Source: Acidobacteriaceae bacterium
GTDB taxonomy: Bacteria; Acidobacteriota; Terriglobia; Terriglobales; Acidobacteriaceae
Assembly: GCA_027307045.1 (NCBI GenBank)
Contig: DAHUXR010000018.1
Location: forward strand, 1 to 51,885
Direction: 5' to 3'
Length of the DNA stretch: 51,885 nucleotides
Part shown: positions 1 to 8,959 of the stretch, one piece after another
Layout of the letters: each line of letters starts with the position of its first letter
How positions within the stretch are numbered: the first letter of the stretch is position 1
Notes under the pieces: generated by a model
The model's database searches: none
Seen by the model: only the letters and a program-made list of their open reading frames with translations
Told to the model about the DNA's origin: nothing
Position numbers and translations under genes: made by a program

Positions 1-222
1 CGGCCCGGTGGTTGGCTCCTGATTGCTGATATCATCGCTCGGGACGACCGCACAGGGCCTCTGATACCAATGTTGTTTGGTCTGAACATGCTTGTCCTAA
101 CAGAATATGGGGACGTCTTCACAGAAACCGAAATGAAAGATGCCCTGACTCAAGGTGGTTTTGGTGCGATTAATCGGCTGGCGTCCCCCGCCCCCGCGCT
201 CTTCATGCTCGCCCAAAAATAG
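1..222 (+). CDS. O-methyltransferase, C-terminal part (partial at left edge)
   Basis: Frame 1 is open from the first base to a TAG at 220-222 and gives 73 residues. They match the C-terminal end of family-2 SAM-dependent O-methyltransferases: a PGGWLLIAD strand, then an ALF-like GLNMLVLTEYGD segment and the final strand ending in MLAQK. This part of the fold packs beside the SAM site. The catalytic base and SAM-binding glycine motif lie outside the window, so the substrate cannot be told. If the nearby tRNA fragment is an attachment site, this gene belongs to the integrated element on its left. Confidence 0.7.
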   Translation, partial: RPGGWLLIADIIARDDRTGPLIPMLFGLNMLVLTEYGDVFTETEMKDALTQGGFGAINRLASPAPALFMLAQK

Positions 223-644
223 GCGCTCTCACAAGTCCGACGGGAATGGTCGGCCTTGGACGACCAGCGAAAGGAACGATGGAGGTCAACCTAGCAAAGG
301 ACCGATTGAGTAGGCTGTTCCTGGCAGGTTTGTCGCAACATTTACTTCTGGGAAGCTTTCAGTACGACGATTAGCTCAAAATTTATGTGCGCTTCTTTAA
401 AAAATTTCGATGCCTTTAGCCGGCAGATATTTCTTACATATTCAAGGATAAGAATCTCGTGGAGTGTCTTGGTGACTCTGTTGCAATGACGGGGGTGCAC
501 TCTATCGAGTATAGGTAAAAATGTGACATACAAAGCCTCAAACTTCCAAAAAGTTCAACTGCTTTCCACGAACGACCCGCAACAGGTTCAATAACAGTCA
601 TTTACGGGCAACAAATTTCTACCAATTCTAATAGACCCTGGCAT
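223..644. other. Intergenic stretch without a supported gene
   Basis: About 420 bases with lower GC than the flanks. A 63-codon reading frame on the minus strand (342-533) has no ribosome binding site I can see and no recognisable motif, so I do not call it. The stretch ends at the tRNA-Pro fragment. AT-rich unassigned sequence of this kind is usual at the end of an integrated element. Confidence 0.5.
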
Positions 645-693
<49 letters not shown>

Positions 694-907
694 ACTTCTT
701 CTGAGTGAACTAATTGCAGGCTCCTACTCAAATGACACACTGGACTCGCGCCGGAGAGTCGGATTTTGTGACATCTTGCTCATCTTAAATTTTATGGAGT
801 TACAGAGCTTACTTGTCGGGCTGCGGTCTGTGGAAGCGATAGAAGTTACAGAAAAGAGTTTACATTTTTGTGGGCCGCCGATACTTCTCAAGGTAGGGTA
901 AGCATCC

Positions 908-1498
908 ATGAAAAAATCTGTTTTCTAGCTTTTGCAGTTCTCTCCTGTGTCAGCATCTTTGCTCAAACCGATGGCCAAAGCGTCGCCAAGCAATCGGAGC
1001 CAGACGAAATAGCTGCGATCATCCTAGCTCAGAATGGGCATTCGCCCGCCTACGGCATGTCATTCATCGCGAAGCACATTCACGGCATGGGCGATGCTGT
1101 CGCGGTGGGCGTGATTCAATATCTTGGTGAAACGCCAAATCACCGCATCAGAGAGCGTGATCAGTCCGGACGAAATGAAAATGATTCTGCTTATCGTGCG
1201 CATGTCCTTTGAGATGCCGGCCATGATTAAGCCAGAAAAAAGCCGCTTACCTAGAGCTACGCTGGTGCTCCTGAACTACCTCGGTACCCTTCCATCGGCC
1301 AACGCTGTGCGCGATGATCTGGAACGAACAATCAAGTTTGCAGAGCAGATAAGGCTGTCCGCCAGCACAGTTAAACGACGCAGTTTGTTGGCAGAACAGC
1401 CGGGCGTCACCGGCTCTTACCTTGAGGACTGGTTTTTTGGGGCCCGAGAAGGTTTTACTTCTGGGTTTGTGTGGAGTCGCGATAAGCGCTCACTATAG
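908..1498 (+). pseudogene. Decayed gene for a small secreted protein (frameshifts)
   Basis: The ATG at 908 is followed by A6. Read as written it stops after six codons, but one extra A gives MKKICFLAFAVLSC..FAQ, a normal Sec signal peptide, in the frame that stays open to 1212. Homologous-looking sequence then continues in the next frame from about 1125 (VISPDEMKMILLIVRM...) to a TAG at 1496-1498. At least two frame changes are therefore needed. I do not recognise the mature part. A third frame open to 1778 may carry more of it, but this is uncertain. Decay and sequencing error in the A-run are both possible. Confidence 0.55.
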
Positions 1499-1989
1499 TT
1501 CGACAAAAGAGGACTGCGGAATCCCATATTGCAGTGTGGTTCAGGCTTTCGCTGACAAGCAGGGAATTGAGGATTCAAAGCTCTTGCTCTTTGCAGAGAA
1601 GGACGTAACAGACGCGGTCAGGACCAGTGGAATTTCATTTTGCAATGCGCGATACCCAATGGCACCAGCAACCTCGCTTCTGCCGACTAACAAGTATGGA
1701 GCCGCTGTTCGCCCAAGTGGGCCCACGACCACCGCAACCGTCTGGGGCCGACCAATGAAATTAAGGAACATCGCTTAGTACTTCCAGCGCTTTATTGTCA
1801 AAATGGCGCACTCTCCCGGTTTACCGCAGACAGCCGCTCGCAAGTTTCCCTATTCTGCCAAAAAAGCATCTCAGAGAAGGTGGATTTCATTCGAACGCTT
1901 TCGGGCTGCGCCATGGGGCTCAGTGCTTATGCGGCAAGCCTTTTGTGGCAAAGGCCTTATGTGATAAAAACCTAGGGAGCAGACCGGTG
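1499..1989. other. Region without a supported gene
   Basis: Contains only the tail of a frame open to 1778 that might extend the decayed gene to its left, and sequence upstream of the secreted hypothetical at 1990. No motif, RNA or repeat was recognised. Confidence 0.4.
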
Positions 1990-2553
1990 ATGAGCGCGAA
2001 GATGAGGAACTGGACGACAGCTCTGTTTTTTCTGGCCGCCACGTGTATCGGAGGGCCGGGCAGGCAGGCGGAAGGACAGCTCCGCTGGGACTATCCTCCC
2101 AAGAAAGCGCCCATACGGTTACGTCTCGTCGCCATAGCTTTTGCTGATCACCCGCGCTCTTCTTTTTTTTCCAGCCAGGAAGTATTCGTTGCCGAAACGG
2201 AGATTGCGCACGAGGAATGGAGTCTCATCAAGCTCGTATTCACCTTTCTTCCATATGAACCTCGGCTCTCGGAATCGGGCTTTGATTACTCCGTGGTCCA
2301 TGAGGTCTCAGCCTGGCGAGACGAGAATTGCGACCAGACCATCGCGCAGTTAACGGCGCGGAGCCAGCCTGATCGTCATGAGCCGTTGATCTATTCCCGC
2401 AACGTGCCCAGAGAGGACCTGGACCGCAGACGTACTCCGCTGCCTTGCTACGAAACGACAGCGAACGAATATATAAAATCCAGCTTTGAACCTGTCGCTC
2501 CGCCCCTGAAGCCACATGGACCTGTTCTTGAGGTGCCTCCAAGCCAGAAATGA
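1990..2553 (+). CDS. Secreted hypothetical protein
   Basis: Encodes 187 residues from the ATG at 1990, preceded by AGGGAG at about 1974-1979. The reading frame is open further upstream (to 1795), but that part has poor coding character. The N-terminus MSAKMRNW..ALFFLAATC is a Sec signal peptide, possibly with a lipobox-like AATC. The mature protein has two Cys-containing patches (DENC and LPCYE) and a proline-rich end. I do not recognise a named domain. It stands alone, with about 390 bases before the downstream sigma gene. Confidence 0.6.
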   Translation: MSAKMRNWTTALFFLAATCIGGPGRQAEGQLRWDYPPKKAPIRLRLVAIAFADHPRSSFFSSQEVFVAETEIAHEEWSLIKLVFTFLPYEPRLSESGFDYSVVHEVSAWRDENCDQTIAQLTARSQPDRHEPLIYSRNVPREDLDRRRTPLPCYETTANEYIKSSFEPVAPPLKPHGPVLEVPPSQK

Positions 2554-2943
2554 CAAGGGTGGATGGCGGCAAACCTTTTCACCCGCATGGTGGCCTTTGC
2601 CGCTTGGGCGTCCGGCAAAGCTGCAGGAATAATGCCACTGCAAGCCTTAGCAGTCGGAGAGAAGGCTGAAAACAAAAGATTTAGCTTCCACTATCTCTTT
2701 CCCCGAGCGATCAATGAAACGCTTGGGCCCTGTTCATCACTAGTTATTTGTAGGGGCGGTTAGCTGTAGCTCTGGGCAAGCCGCGTTCCCGCATTACTGG
2801 AGCGAGCGTGTTGTCGGGAAAACAGGAACTCCAAGCCGGAGGCGGCGGCCTCCCCCGCACTACCCTGGACGGATGGGAATCAGCCGTGTCAGGCGCGTTA
2901 GCGGGATATTTTTGCCGCAGCTCGTGTCGGGGGAGTTTCTGAA
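2554..2943. other. Intergenic stretch upstream of ECF sigma gene
   Basis: About 390 bases. A 66-codon frame at 2563-2763 has no homologue I recognise and no good start site. The stretch holds a GC-rich hairpin near 2836-2858 and presumably the promoter of the sigma operon, but I cannot assign -35/-10 boxes with confidence. Confidence 0.4.
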
Positions 2944-3645
2944 GTGAAAAGCGCGTCTTTGCAATCACGGACCAGCAAAAAGAAGGGGCCTAGCGCTTGG
3001 TTGACCTACCCCGCTTCAGGCGCATCTCTAGGCGCCAGAAAACGGAAATCAGCAGCAAAGGCTGAAGTATACTGGATTGAAAGATCTCCAGTGGACTTCT
3101 ACTCTTTCGATGAAGAATACCTGCGCCGCCTCGGGGCCCATGATCCTGCCACCGAAGCTCACTTTGTCGCTTACTTCAGTGAACGGCTAAGAATCACGTT
3201 ACGTGCTCGAGGCATTGATTCGCACACCATTGAGGACTTGCGCCAGGAAACTTTTTGCCGCGTATGGGTCGCCGTCCGGTCCGGCAGCGTGCATAATGCG
3301 CAAGGATTCGGGGCTTATGTGCATTCGGTTTGTAAGAATGTTCTTTCTGAAAGCCGACGGTTTGACATCCGCAACCAGCATGATTCCCTGGACGGCACTG
3401 ATGTTGTCGATGAGCAACTGAGCCTGGAAGAATTGATGCAGCGCAAAGAGAATGACACGCTGGTGCGGGCCATTCTGGCTGAACTTCCTGAAAGAGACCA
3501 GCACCTGCTGCAGGCGCGTTTCTTTGAGGATCGCGATAATGAGGAAGTTTGCGGCGATTTTGGCGTGGATCGCGACTACCTTCGTGTCCTGTTTCACCGT
3601 GCAATTCAAAAGTTTGGCGAACTTTACAAGAAAAAAATTAACTAG
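2944..3645 (+). CDS. ECF RNA polymerase sigma factor (module A)
   Basis: Encodes 233 residues. Sigma region 2 covers about 65-135 (EAHFVAYFSERL, IEDLRQETFCRVW, GFGAYVHSVCKNVL) and region 4 about 170-230, ending with the helix-turn-helix NEEVCGDFGVDRDYLRVLFHRA. The GTG at 2944 is preceded by GGGGGAG at good spacing. The conserved part begins only at a GTG at 3091, where the paralogue at 7954-8631 also begins to align, so the first 49 residues are either an extra basic N-terminus or untranslated. It is followed 35 bases later by a zinc-finger anti-sigma gene, the usual sigma/anti-sigma arrangement. Confidence 0.88.
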   Translation: MKSASLQSRTSKKKGPSAWLTYPASGASLGARKRKSAAKAEVYWIERSPVDFYSFDEEYLRRLGAHDPATEAHFVAYFSERLRITLRARGIDSHTIEDLRQETFCRVWVAVRSGSVHNAQGFGAYVHSVCKNVLSESRRFDIRNQHDSLDGTDVVDEQLSLEELMQRKENDTLVRAILAELPERDQHLLQARFFEDRDNEEVCGDFGVDRDYLRVLFHRAIQKFGELYKKKIN

Positions 3646-3680
3646 CGGGCCGATAGTTAGTATATCGAGGGGAAAAGACG

Positions 3681-4355
3681 ATGAACGCGCGAATGATAAA
3701 CCACGATGAAGCCGTGAAAGATCTCATGGCGGAGCGCTACCTGTTGGGCGAGCTAAATACGGCTGAACGAGATGCGTACGAGGAGCACTTGTTCTCTTGT
3801 GACGCCTGCTTTGAGCAGGTAAAGGCAGGGACGGAGTTTGTCACTCAATTGCGGCACATCGGGACCCAAGATCCGCAGGTTCCTCTTCTCCCCGGCTTCA
3901 TGTCCCGCATTGTGACCAGTGCGCGTCAGCCCGCGACCATCACGGCCTTTGGACTTCTGTTATTTGCTTCTGGGTTCGCAATCCACCAGAATTCGGTGAT
4001 CGCTCATCTAAAGGAACCTCGCCCTGAAATACGTTCTGTATTAACGGGGGTGGCTCATGGTTCCGGCGAAACCCACCTGATAAAAATTCCGAGAAACTCA
4101 GCGCTGAGCCTGAATGTGGAATATGCGCCGAAGGGCGAATTTATCTCCTACCAGGCACAAATTCTCTCGAGTTCCGGAAAAGCGCTGCATGCAGTCGCGC
4201 TGCCGGAAACACAAGTTGGAACCACAGCTTCCATAGCTCTGCCGGCAGATGCCTTGAAGCCGGCACAGTACTCAATTGTAGTTTTCGGGCGCAGGAGTGA
4301 TGGCACGCAAGAGGAAGTAGGTCGCGGCGCTTTTGAATTGCAGTTCACTGATTAA
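3681..4355 (+). CDS. Membrane zinc-finger anti-sigma factor
   Basis: Encodes 224 residues. The N-terminus has the ZAS/zf-HC2 signature H-x3-C-x2-C (HLFSCDAC, about residues 36-43), which binds the cognate ECF sigma. One transmembrane segment (ITAFGLLLFASGFAI, about residues 91-110) follows, then a beta-rich periplasmic domain with IALPADALKPAQYSIVVFG. The start ATG at 3681 follows GAGGGG. It lies 35 bases after the sigma gene, so the two are probably co-transcribed and this protein probably holds that sigma at the membrane. Release could be by proteolysis or conformational change. The CHAT protease three genes on is an obvious candidate partner, which is inference only. Confidence 0.8.
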   Translation: MNARMINHDEAVKDLMAERYLLGELNTAERDAYEEHLFSCDACFEQVKAGTEFVTQLRHIGTQDPQVPLLPGFMSRIVTSARQPATITAFGLLLFASGFAIHQNSVIAHLKEPRPEIRSVLTGVAHGSGETHLIKIPRNSALSLNVEYAPKGEFISYQAQILSSSGKALHAVALPETQVGTTASIALPADALKPAQYSIVVFGRRSDGTQEEVGRGAFELQFTD

Positions 4356-4555
4356 CCAGGTTCCGGGCTTTTGACGCGGTTTGGACGCGGTATGTTTCCC
4401 CTACTCTCTCTCTCTTCCGGCGGCACAACTCTTCGCCATTAATTGGCCGTAGTACAATCGGCGTATTCGGGCCAAAAGACACCCCCCTCGCTTTAAGGTG
4501 TCTGTAAGTGTGCCCATGCCCCGTTGTTCATCCGCTGTAGTACAGGGAGAAAAAA

Positions 4556-5428
4556 ATGAAGTGCACGCGCCACCACTCGCAACATATGTACCATGCCTCG
4601 GCCTACTCTGTTTCGGCCGAATTCGAAAGACCCAAAAAACATAGCCTGTCCCCGCAAGCCTCAGTTGTTCTTGCCGGCCACGGAGGTCATGGATCCAGTC
4701 GCGCCTCAGCCTATAACGCTGATGGCCTTATTTCCTTCAAGAATGCTTACTCTGAAGTCGGTGGCAGTTTTGATGACTGTCACGGCCTTCACACCACTCA
4801 TGCATGGTCCGTCGTTGAGGGACTGAACGTTGCGGACATGCTCACTGCGGATCGCGTTGTTGCCCGCATGGCCGTTTATTATTCCCCCGCCGATGGAAGC
4901 GAAGCCACTTATGACATCACCGGCAGCTATTTTGAAAATCTCCGCATTGCCGGCCATCCAATCGAGGTAAAATTGGCCACTCGCGTTTTCCACGACCACG
5001 ATACTTATTCAAAGTTGGCCAGGGGACATCGTACGCGCAAAACCGATCCGTGGCTCGTGGGCGGCAAGCTGATGGAACTTGATGACGATAAGCTGGGGAA
5101 GTTGGAAGACGAATATCATGCCTTGATTGGCATGTCCGGAGTGGTCAAGGAATGGAAGAAACCCACACGCCCGGAGGATCGGGGCGGCTACTGGTTCTCG
5201 CCGGCAAACGATCTCGACTGGAAAGCGCAAGGCGGTTCGTCCGAGATTCAGGGCTTTGGCTCCATTATTTGTATTCCAAAATTCGGCGTAATTCGCCTGG
5301 CGGAAATGGTGGTGCACCATCATTCCCGCACATTGCGGATGTTCCGGGTGCAGATGTGCTCATCGGGACACGGCACTACAGATGGTGGAACCACAACAGG
5401 CAGTGGAGGAACTGCCACTACGGGATAG
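4556..5428 (+). CDS. Choice-of-anchor-P-like protein of the CHAT module
   Basis: Encodes 290 residues with a good start (AGGGAGA before the ATG at 4556). There is no clear signal peptide. The pattern resembles choice-of-anchor P proteins: SAYSVSAEF near the N-terminus, a VVLAGHGG stretch, EGLNVADMLTADRVVARMAVYY and SYFENLRIAGHPIEV. Towards the end come IPKFGVIRLAEMVVHHHSRT and a Gly/Thr-rich tail. The family name rests on pattern memory and should be treated as tentative. The gene's 3' end overlaps the start of the downstream CHAT gene, which suggests translational coupling. Its place between anti-sigma and CHAT protease makes it a candidate CHAT substrate or sensor. Confidence 0.7.
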   Translation: MKCTRHHSQHMYHASAYSVSAEFERPKKHSLSPQASVVLAGHGGHGSSRASAYNADGLISFKNAYSEVGGSFDDCHGLHTTHAWSVVEGLNVADMLTADRVVARMAVYYSPADGSEATYDITGSYFENLRIAGHPIEVKLATRVFHDHDTYSKLARGHRTRKTDPWLVGGKLMELDDDKLGKLEDEYHALIGMSGVVKEWKKPTRPEDRGGYWFSPANDLDWKAQGGSSEIQGFGSIICIPKFGVIRLAEMVVHHHSRTLRMFRVQMCSSGHGTTDGGTTTGSGGTATTG

Positions 5429-7899
5429 GCTTTCTCGGCATTGCGATCCTATTGATTCTTTCCGGCTGTAAAGGTACCCGACGGGCCTCTCTTGAGCGGC
5501 TTTACTCTGAGGCCCGTCTTCAGTTTCAACAGGGGTATACTTACCAATCTCAGGAGTCCGCAACGAAAGGAGAACGAGATTCGCGCGACTTGCCTGACTT
5601 GAACTGGAGATTCCGCGATCTCCAGGCGGAAATTTTGACCCGCAATAACAAACCTGGAGAAGCAGAGCGGATTCTCGCTCCACTCCCTCCGGACTCCTCT
5701 TCCTTCGACGTCTTCTGGCGCCGAAAACTGGTGCTCGCGTGGGCCGCTTGCCAACTCAACAATTATCTAGAGGCCGACCGTTACCTATCTGAGGCCGAAC
5801 AACTCTCCGCAAACAGAGTTGGATTACGCGCCGAACTTGCATATTTTCGCGGTCGTTGTGAAATCGCCAAAGGTAATCTTCAGACTGCGGAAACCTATTT
5901 TCAGCAGGTCTTAAACAGCCCGTCGGTGGATGAATACGTTCGCGCCTGGTCCTTTGCCAATATGGGACTGTGCGCGAAGCGCTCTCTCAAGTTTGAAGAT
6001 GCGCTCGAATGGTACATCAAGGCACGGTCTGCATTTGGCTCCATAAAAGCGCTCCCTTTGGAGCAAGGGATGTTTGGGAATCTGGGTTTTGTCTACTTTG
6101 AGCTAAGAGACCTGCCCAGAGCCAAAGAGAACACTGAAACTGCTGCCCGGATGGCTGCAGACTTGAAAATCCTTCCCGACCAACAGCTTTGGTTGCTGGA
6201 TTTGGGACGCGTTCAATTCGCCTTGGGGCAAACTGGCGCTGCAGAAGAATCGTACAAAAAGGCTCTTTCCATTCCCAGCCCGCCCGGTAGTAACCAGGTC
6301 GCTGTGAATTGTTTGCACAACCTGACCGACCTGAGGCTGGCGCAGGGAAAAGTGGGATTGGCGGAAGAATCTCATCAGGCAGCACTGAAACTGGACCTCA
6401 AAGGAGAACCTCTCTTGTTTTGGCAGTTGGATGATGCAGCGATATCTGCAGCTCATGGCGATTATGCCAAGGCCACCCTCCGGCTCCTGGATCTGCTTCA
6501 ACTAGTACAGAAGGAAGATGCAGAAAAGCACGAGTATCGTTACCATCTGGTATGGGGCATTCAGTCTCACCTGGCCCGCTCCTACGCGTTACAAGGGGAT
6601 TCTATTCAAGCCGAGAAATGGTTTCAGGGCAGCATCGCCACCATTGACGCCGCCGCCAAGAGCATGAAGCATGAGGAATTCCGCACTTCCTTGCGCGACA
6701 ACATTCCAGTTTATGACGGATACGTAGCTTTCTTGATCGCTCAAAAGCGGTTTGCGGAAGCGCTCAAGGTCGCCCAATTAGGGCGCGCACGGACATTATT
6801 GCTTGGCGAAGAAAAGCCAACTTCTAAAACTCCGGTTGCCGATGACGCAAAAATCTGGCTCTCGAAAATCCAGCACTACCTCGCCCGCGACAAATCAGTA
6901 CTGCTCTCTTATTTCGAAACCGCAGACGAATGTTATTTGTGGACCGTCACCGCCACCCAGTTACGGCTTTCTCCGCTAGGCATAAAGGGGCCGGATTTAG
7001 ACAATCTCATTGATTCCTATCAACAGGAAATCCAGCAGCACTTGCCTCTAGCGGACAGCCCGGCTGCGAAAAAGCTGTATCAACTCCTGGTTCAACCCGG
7101 CAGCGATCTCGTTCCCAAAGGCTCTCATGTCATCGTGGTTGCAGACAGCAAAAGCTACAGCATTAACTTTGAAACCTTGGTCTCGGCTCAGGGATCTGAT
7201 CATTATTGGATTGAGGATGTGGAGTTGGAGAATACCAGCTCCATCGATCTGCTTATCGCCTCTCATCCAAGGCGTGTCCCTGCAAAAAGTCTGCTTTTAA
7301 TTGGCGCTCCTGCTCAAGCCGATCCGCACTTTGTCGAGTTGCCCCATGCCAAAGACGAGATGGCGAGTGTGGAAAGACATTTTCCTTCCGGCAAAATAAC
7401 CAGGTTTGCCGGGCCTGACGCCACGCCCGATTCGTACCTGCAAAACTCACCCGGTATGTACAAGTTCATTCACATGGCTACGCATGGCACTCCCAACGCT
7501 ATTGATCCTCTACAATCGGCAATCATTCTATCTTCTGGAAAGGACGGCAATTTTAAGCTTCTGGGCCGGGACATTATTGATGGCAAAGTGCGGCTGAACG
7601 CGGAGCTTGTGACCATCTCGGCCTGCGAAGGAGTAGGAACCCAATTGCAGTCGCTGGAAGGCCTGCTTGGCCTGGAGTGGGCATTCATGCGCGCGGGAGC
7701 ACATCAGGTTGTCGCGGCCGGATGGGACCAGGATGATGCCGTGACGCCCGCGCTGATGGACGATTTCTACGATCAGCTCACACACGGCAAAAGCGCGACA
7801 GACGCTCTTCACCACGCTAAATTATCCATCCTGCACGCAGGCGGTTTCCACGCTGCTCCTTATTATTGGGCATCACTACAGCTCTACACGCGGTCATAA
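5356..7899 (+). CDS. TPR-CHAT protease lipoprotein (CHAT-A)
   Basis: The frame is open from 5152, but its first part only shadows the gene before it. The GTG at 5356 gives about 847 residues starting with a signal ending in the lipobox LSGC. TPR repeats follow (GRCEIAKGNLQTAETYFQQV, AWSFANMGLCAKR and more, about residues 60-440), then a C-terminal CHAT domain (caspase-like, clan CD). The catalytic pair is visible: His in HMATHG (about residue 710) and Cys in SACEG (about 757), followed by LEWAFMRAGA and the terminal PYYWASLQLY. CHAT enzymes cut partner proteins, and TPRs bind them. The exact start is uncertain because of the overlap with the preceding gene. Confidence 0.85.
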   Translation: MLIGTRHYRWWNHNRQWRNCHYGIGFLGIAILLILSGCKGTRRASLERLYSEARLQFQQGYTYQSQESATKGERDSRDLPDLNWRFRDLQAEILTRNNKPGEAERILAPLPPDSSSFDVFWRRKLVLAWAACQLNNYLEADRYLSEAEQLSANRVGLRAELAYFRGRCEIAKGNLQTAETYFQQVLNSPSVDEYVRAWSFANMGLCAKRSLKFEDALEWYIKARSAFGSIKALPLEQGMFGNLGFVYFELRDLPRAKENTETAARMAADLKILPDQQLWLLDLGRVQFALGQTGAAEESYKKALSIPSPPGSNQVAVNCLHNLTDLRLAQGKVGLAEESHQAALKLDLKGEPLLFWQLDDAAISAAHGDYAKATLRLLDLLQLVQKEDAEKHEYRYHLVWGIQSHLARSYALQGDSIQAEKWFQGSIATIDAAAKSMKHEEFRTSLRDNIPVYDGYVAFLIAQKRFAEALKVAQLGRARTLLLGEEKPTSKTPVADDAKIWLSKIQHYLARDKSVLLSYFETADECYLWTVTATQLRLSPLGIKGPDLDNLIDSYQQEIQQHLPLADSPAAKKLYQLLVQPGSDLVPKGSHVIVVADSKSYSINFETLVSAQGSDHYWIEDVELENTSSIDLLIASHPRRVPAKSLLLIGAPAQADPHFVELPHAKDEMASVERHFPSGKITRFAGPDATPDSYLQNSPGMYKFIHMATHGTPNAIDPLQSAIILSSGKDGNFKLLGRDIIDGKVRLNAELVTISACEGVGTQLQSLEGLLGLEWAFMRAGAHQVVAAGWDQDDAVTPALMDDFYDQLTHGKSATDALHHAKLSILHAGGFHAAPYYWASLQLYTRS

Positions 7900-7925
7900 A
7901 AAAGCCGGCGTTGTCAGGCGCCGGC
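7898..7925 (-). terminator. Rho-independent terminator between convergent genes
   Basis: A 7-bp stem GCCGGCG/CGCCGGC (7904-7910 with 7919-7925) has an 8-base loop and is flanked on the left by A6 (7898-7903). On the minus strand this reads as stem-loop plus T6, a good terminator for the sigma gene ending at 7954. On the plus strand it overlaps the CHAT-A stop codon and has only a weak tail. Confidence 0.7.
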
Positions 7926-7953
7926 CGTCTTGCAGGTTGCTCATCCAAAATTC

Positions 7954-8631
7954 CTAGCAGCAATGCGGAAAAGTCGTTGAATCTGCCGAAACCGATCTGT
8001 GCGTTTGCCGGCCGATCCTGGGCTGCGTCCGGATCAAGGTGATTTTGCCTTTGGGCGCTCGGTCCAACTGCTTGTACTCCACCACAAATTGTTGCTTTGC
8101 CCGATGCAGCAGTACACGCAGATATTCCCTGCTTACGCCCAGTTCCATGCACACTTCATTCTTGTCTCTTTGTTCAAAGAAAACCGCCCGCAGTATCTTC
8201 TGGTCTTTGGCTGGAAGCTTTGCCAGCACACGCTGTACCTGGAGCTTGGTTTCTTCCGCCAGCAGCATGCCATCCGGCGCAGGTGATTGGTCCGTGGGAT
8301 CGCGTTGCAGGTCGTCCAGCGGCTTTATCCGGGCGCGAGAACGGTACGATTCCCGGAGTATGTTGTTGCAGACCGAGCTCACAAAAGCGCCAAACCGTTC
8401 CGGCTGGCGAATGCCGCCTTCGGCCCGTACCGCTGCCCATGCCCGCAACAGGGTTTCCTGCTGCACGTCCTTGATGTGCTCCGGACACATCAGCCTGCGG
8501 CGCAGCTTGTTATGGAGGATTTTGCTGAAATATGCCACAAAGTGGGCTTCGGTGGTTACATCCTGCGTCCTGAGCTCATGCAGGTATGTTTCATTGAACT
8601 GATGGAAATCCATGCATTGTGCGGTGGCCAT
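7954..8631 (-). CDS. ECF RNA polymerase sigma factor, paralogue of module A sigma
   Basis: Encodes 225 residues from the ATG at 8631, which has a perfect AAGGAGA five bases upstream. The frame continues upstream, but that start is unsupported. Region 2 (TEAHFVAYFSKIL, IKDVQQETLLRAW, RFGAFVSSVCNNIL) and region 4 (KNEVCMELGVSREYLRVLLHRAKQQF) align closely with the sigma at 2944-3645, so the two are paralogues on opposite strands. The C-terminal 30 residues beyond region 4 are basic and Ser/Thr-rich and look like an extension. No anti-sigma gene directly follows. Its upstream neighbours are the two Tat-exported proteins. Confidence 0.87.
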   Translation of the reverse strand: MATAQCMDFHQFNETYLHELRTQDVTTEAHFVAYFSKILHNKLRRRLMCPEHIKDVQQETLLRAWAAVRAEGGIRQPERFGAFVSSVCNNILRESYRSRARIKPLDDLQRDPTDQSPAPDGMLLAEETKLQVQRVLAKLPAKDQKILRAVFFEQRDKNEVCMELGVSREYLRVLLHRAKQQFVVEYKQLDRAPKGKITLIRTQPRIGRQTHRSVSADSTTFPHCC

Positions 8632-8959
8632 TCCCGTCTCCTTACAGCGCGCTCTTCGCTCGATTAGCGCTGCCGCAAACGGCATTCCCCGCAGTATCCG
8701 GGTTTCTCCTCCCATGCCTGCCGGGCACATCAATTGATTGAGTGCTAAACCGTTGCTTGTTTTATAAGACGCTGGTGCTCGGGATTTCCCTGCGGCGTTT
8801 TAGCTTTGTTTTTAAAGTTTTTTCGATCGCTAAAGACGGGCCCTGGGGATGGCACCATGGCAAAAGGCGGGTTTGGGTTCGATAACGCTAAAGGCGGGCT
8901 GATGCGCGGATTGCCACCAGCCCGCTTGGCGGAGATAAGACAACTTTCTTGGAAAATTC
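8632..8959. other. Intergenic stretch between sigma gene and Tat-protein operon
   Basis: About 330 bases. It holds a stem-loop with arms GCGGGCTG (8894-8901) and CAGCCCGC (8918-8925). On the minus strand a short CTTTAG follows, so this is a possible weak terminator for the gene at 8960-9859. The rest presumably contains the promoter of the sigma gene. Open frames here on the plus strand are antisense shadows. Confidence 0.45.

Noticed and set aside
342..533. 63-codon minus-strand frame
   Set aside because: No ribosome binding site, no motif, poor codon pattern.
5152..5355. N-terminal extension of CHAT-A
   Set aside because: It only overlaps the well-coded end of the preceding gene; the lipoprotein signal starts later.
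8039..8602. 187-codon plus-strand frame
   Set aside because: Exactly antisense to the ECF sigma gene at 7954-8631, which has clear domains and a strong start.
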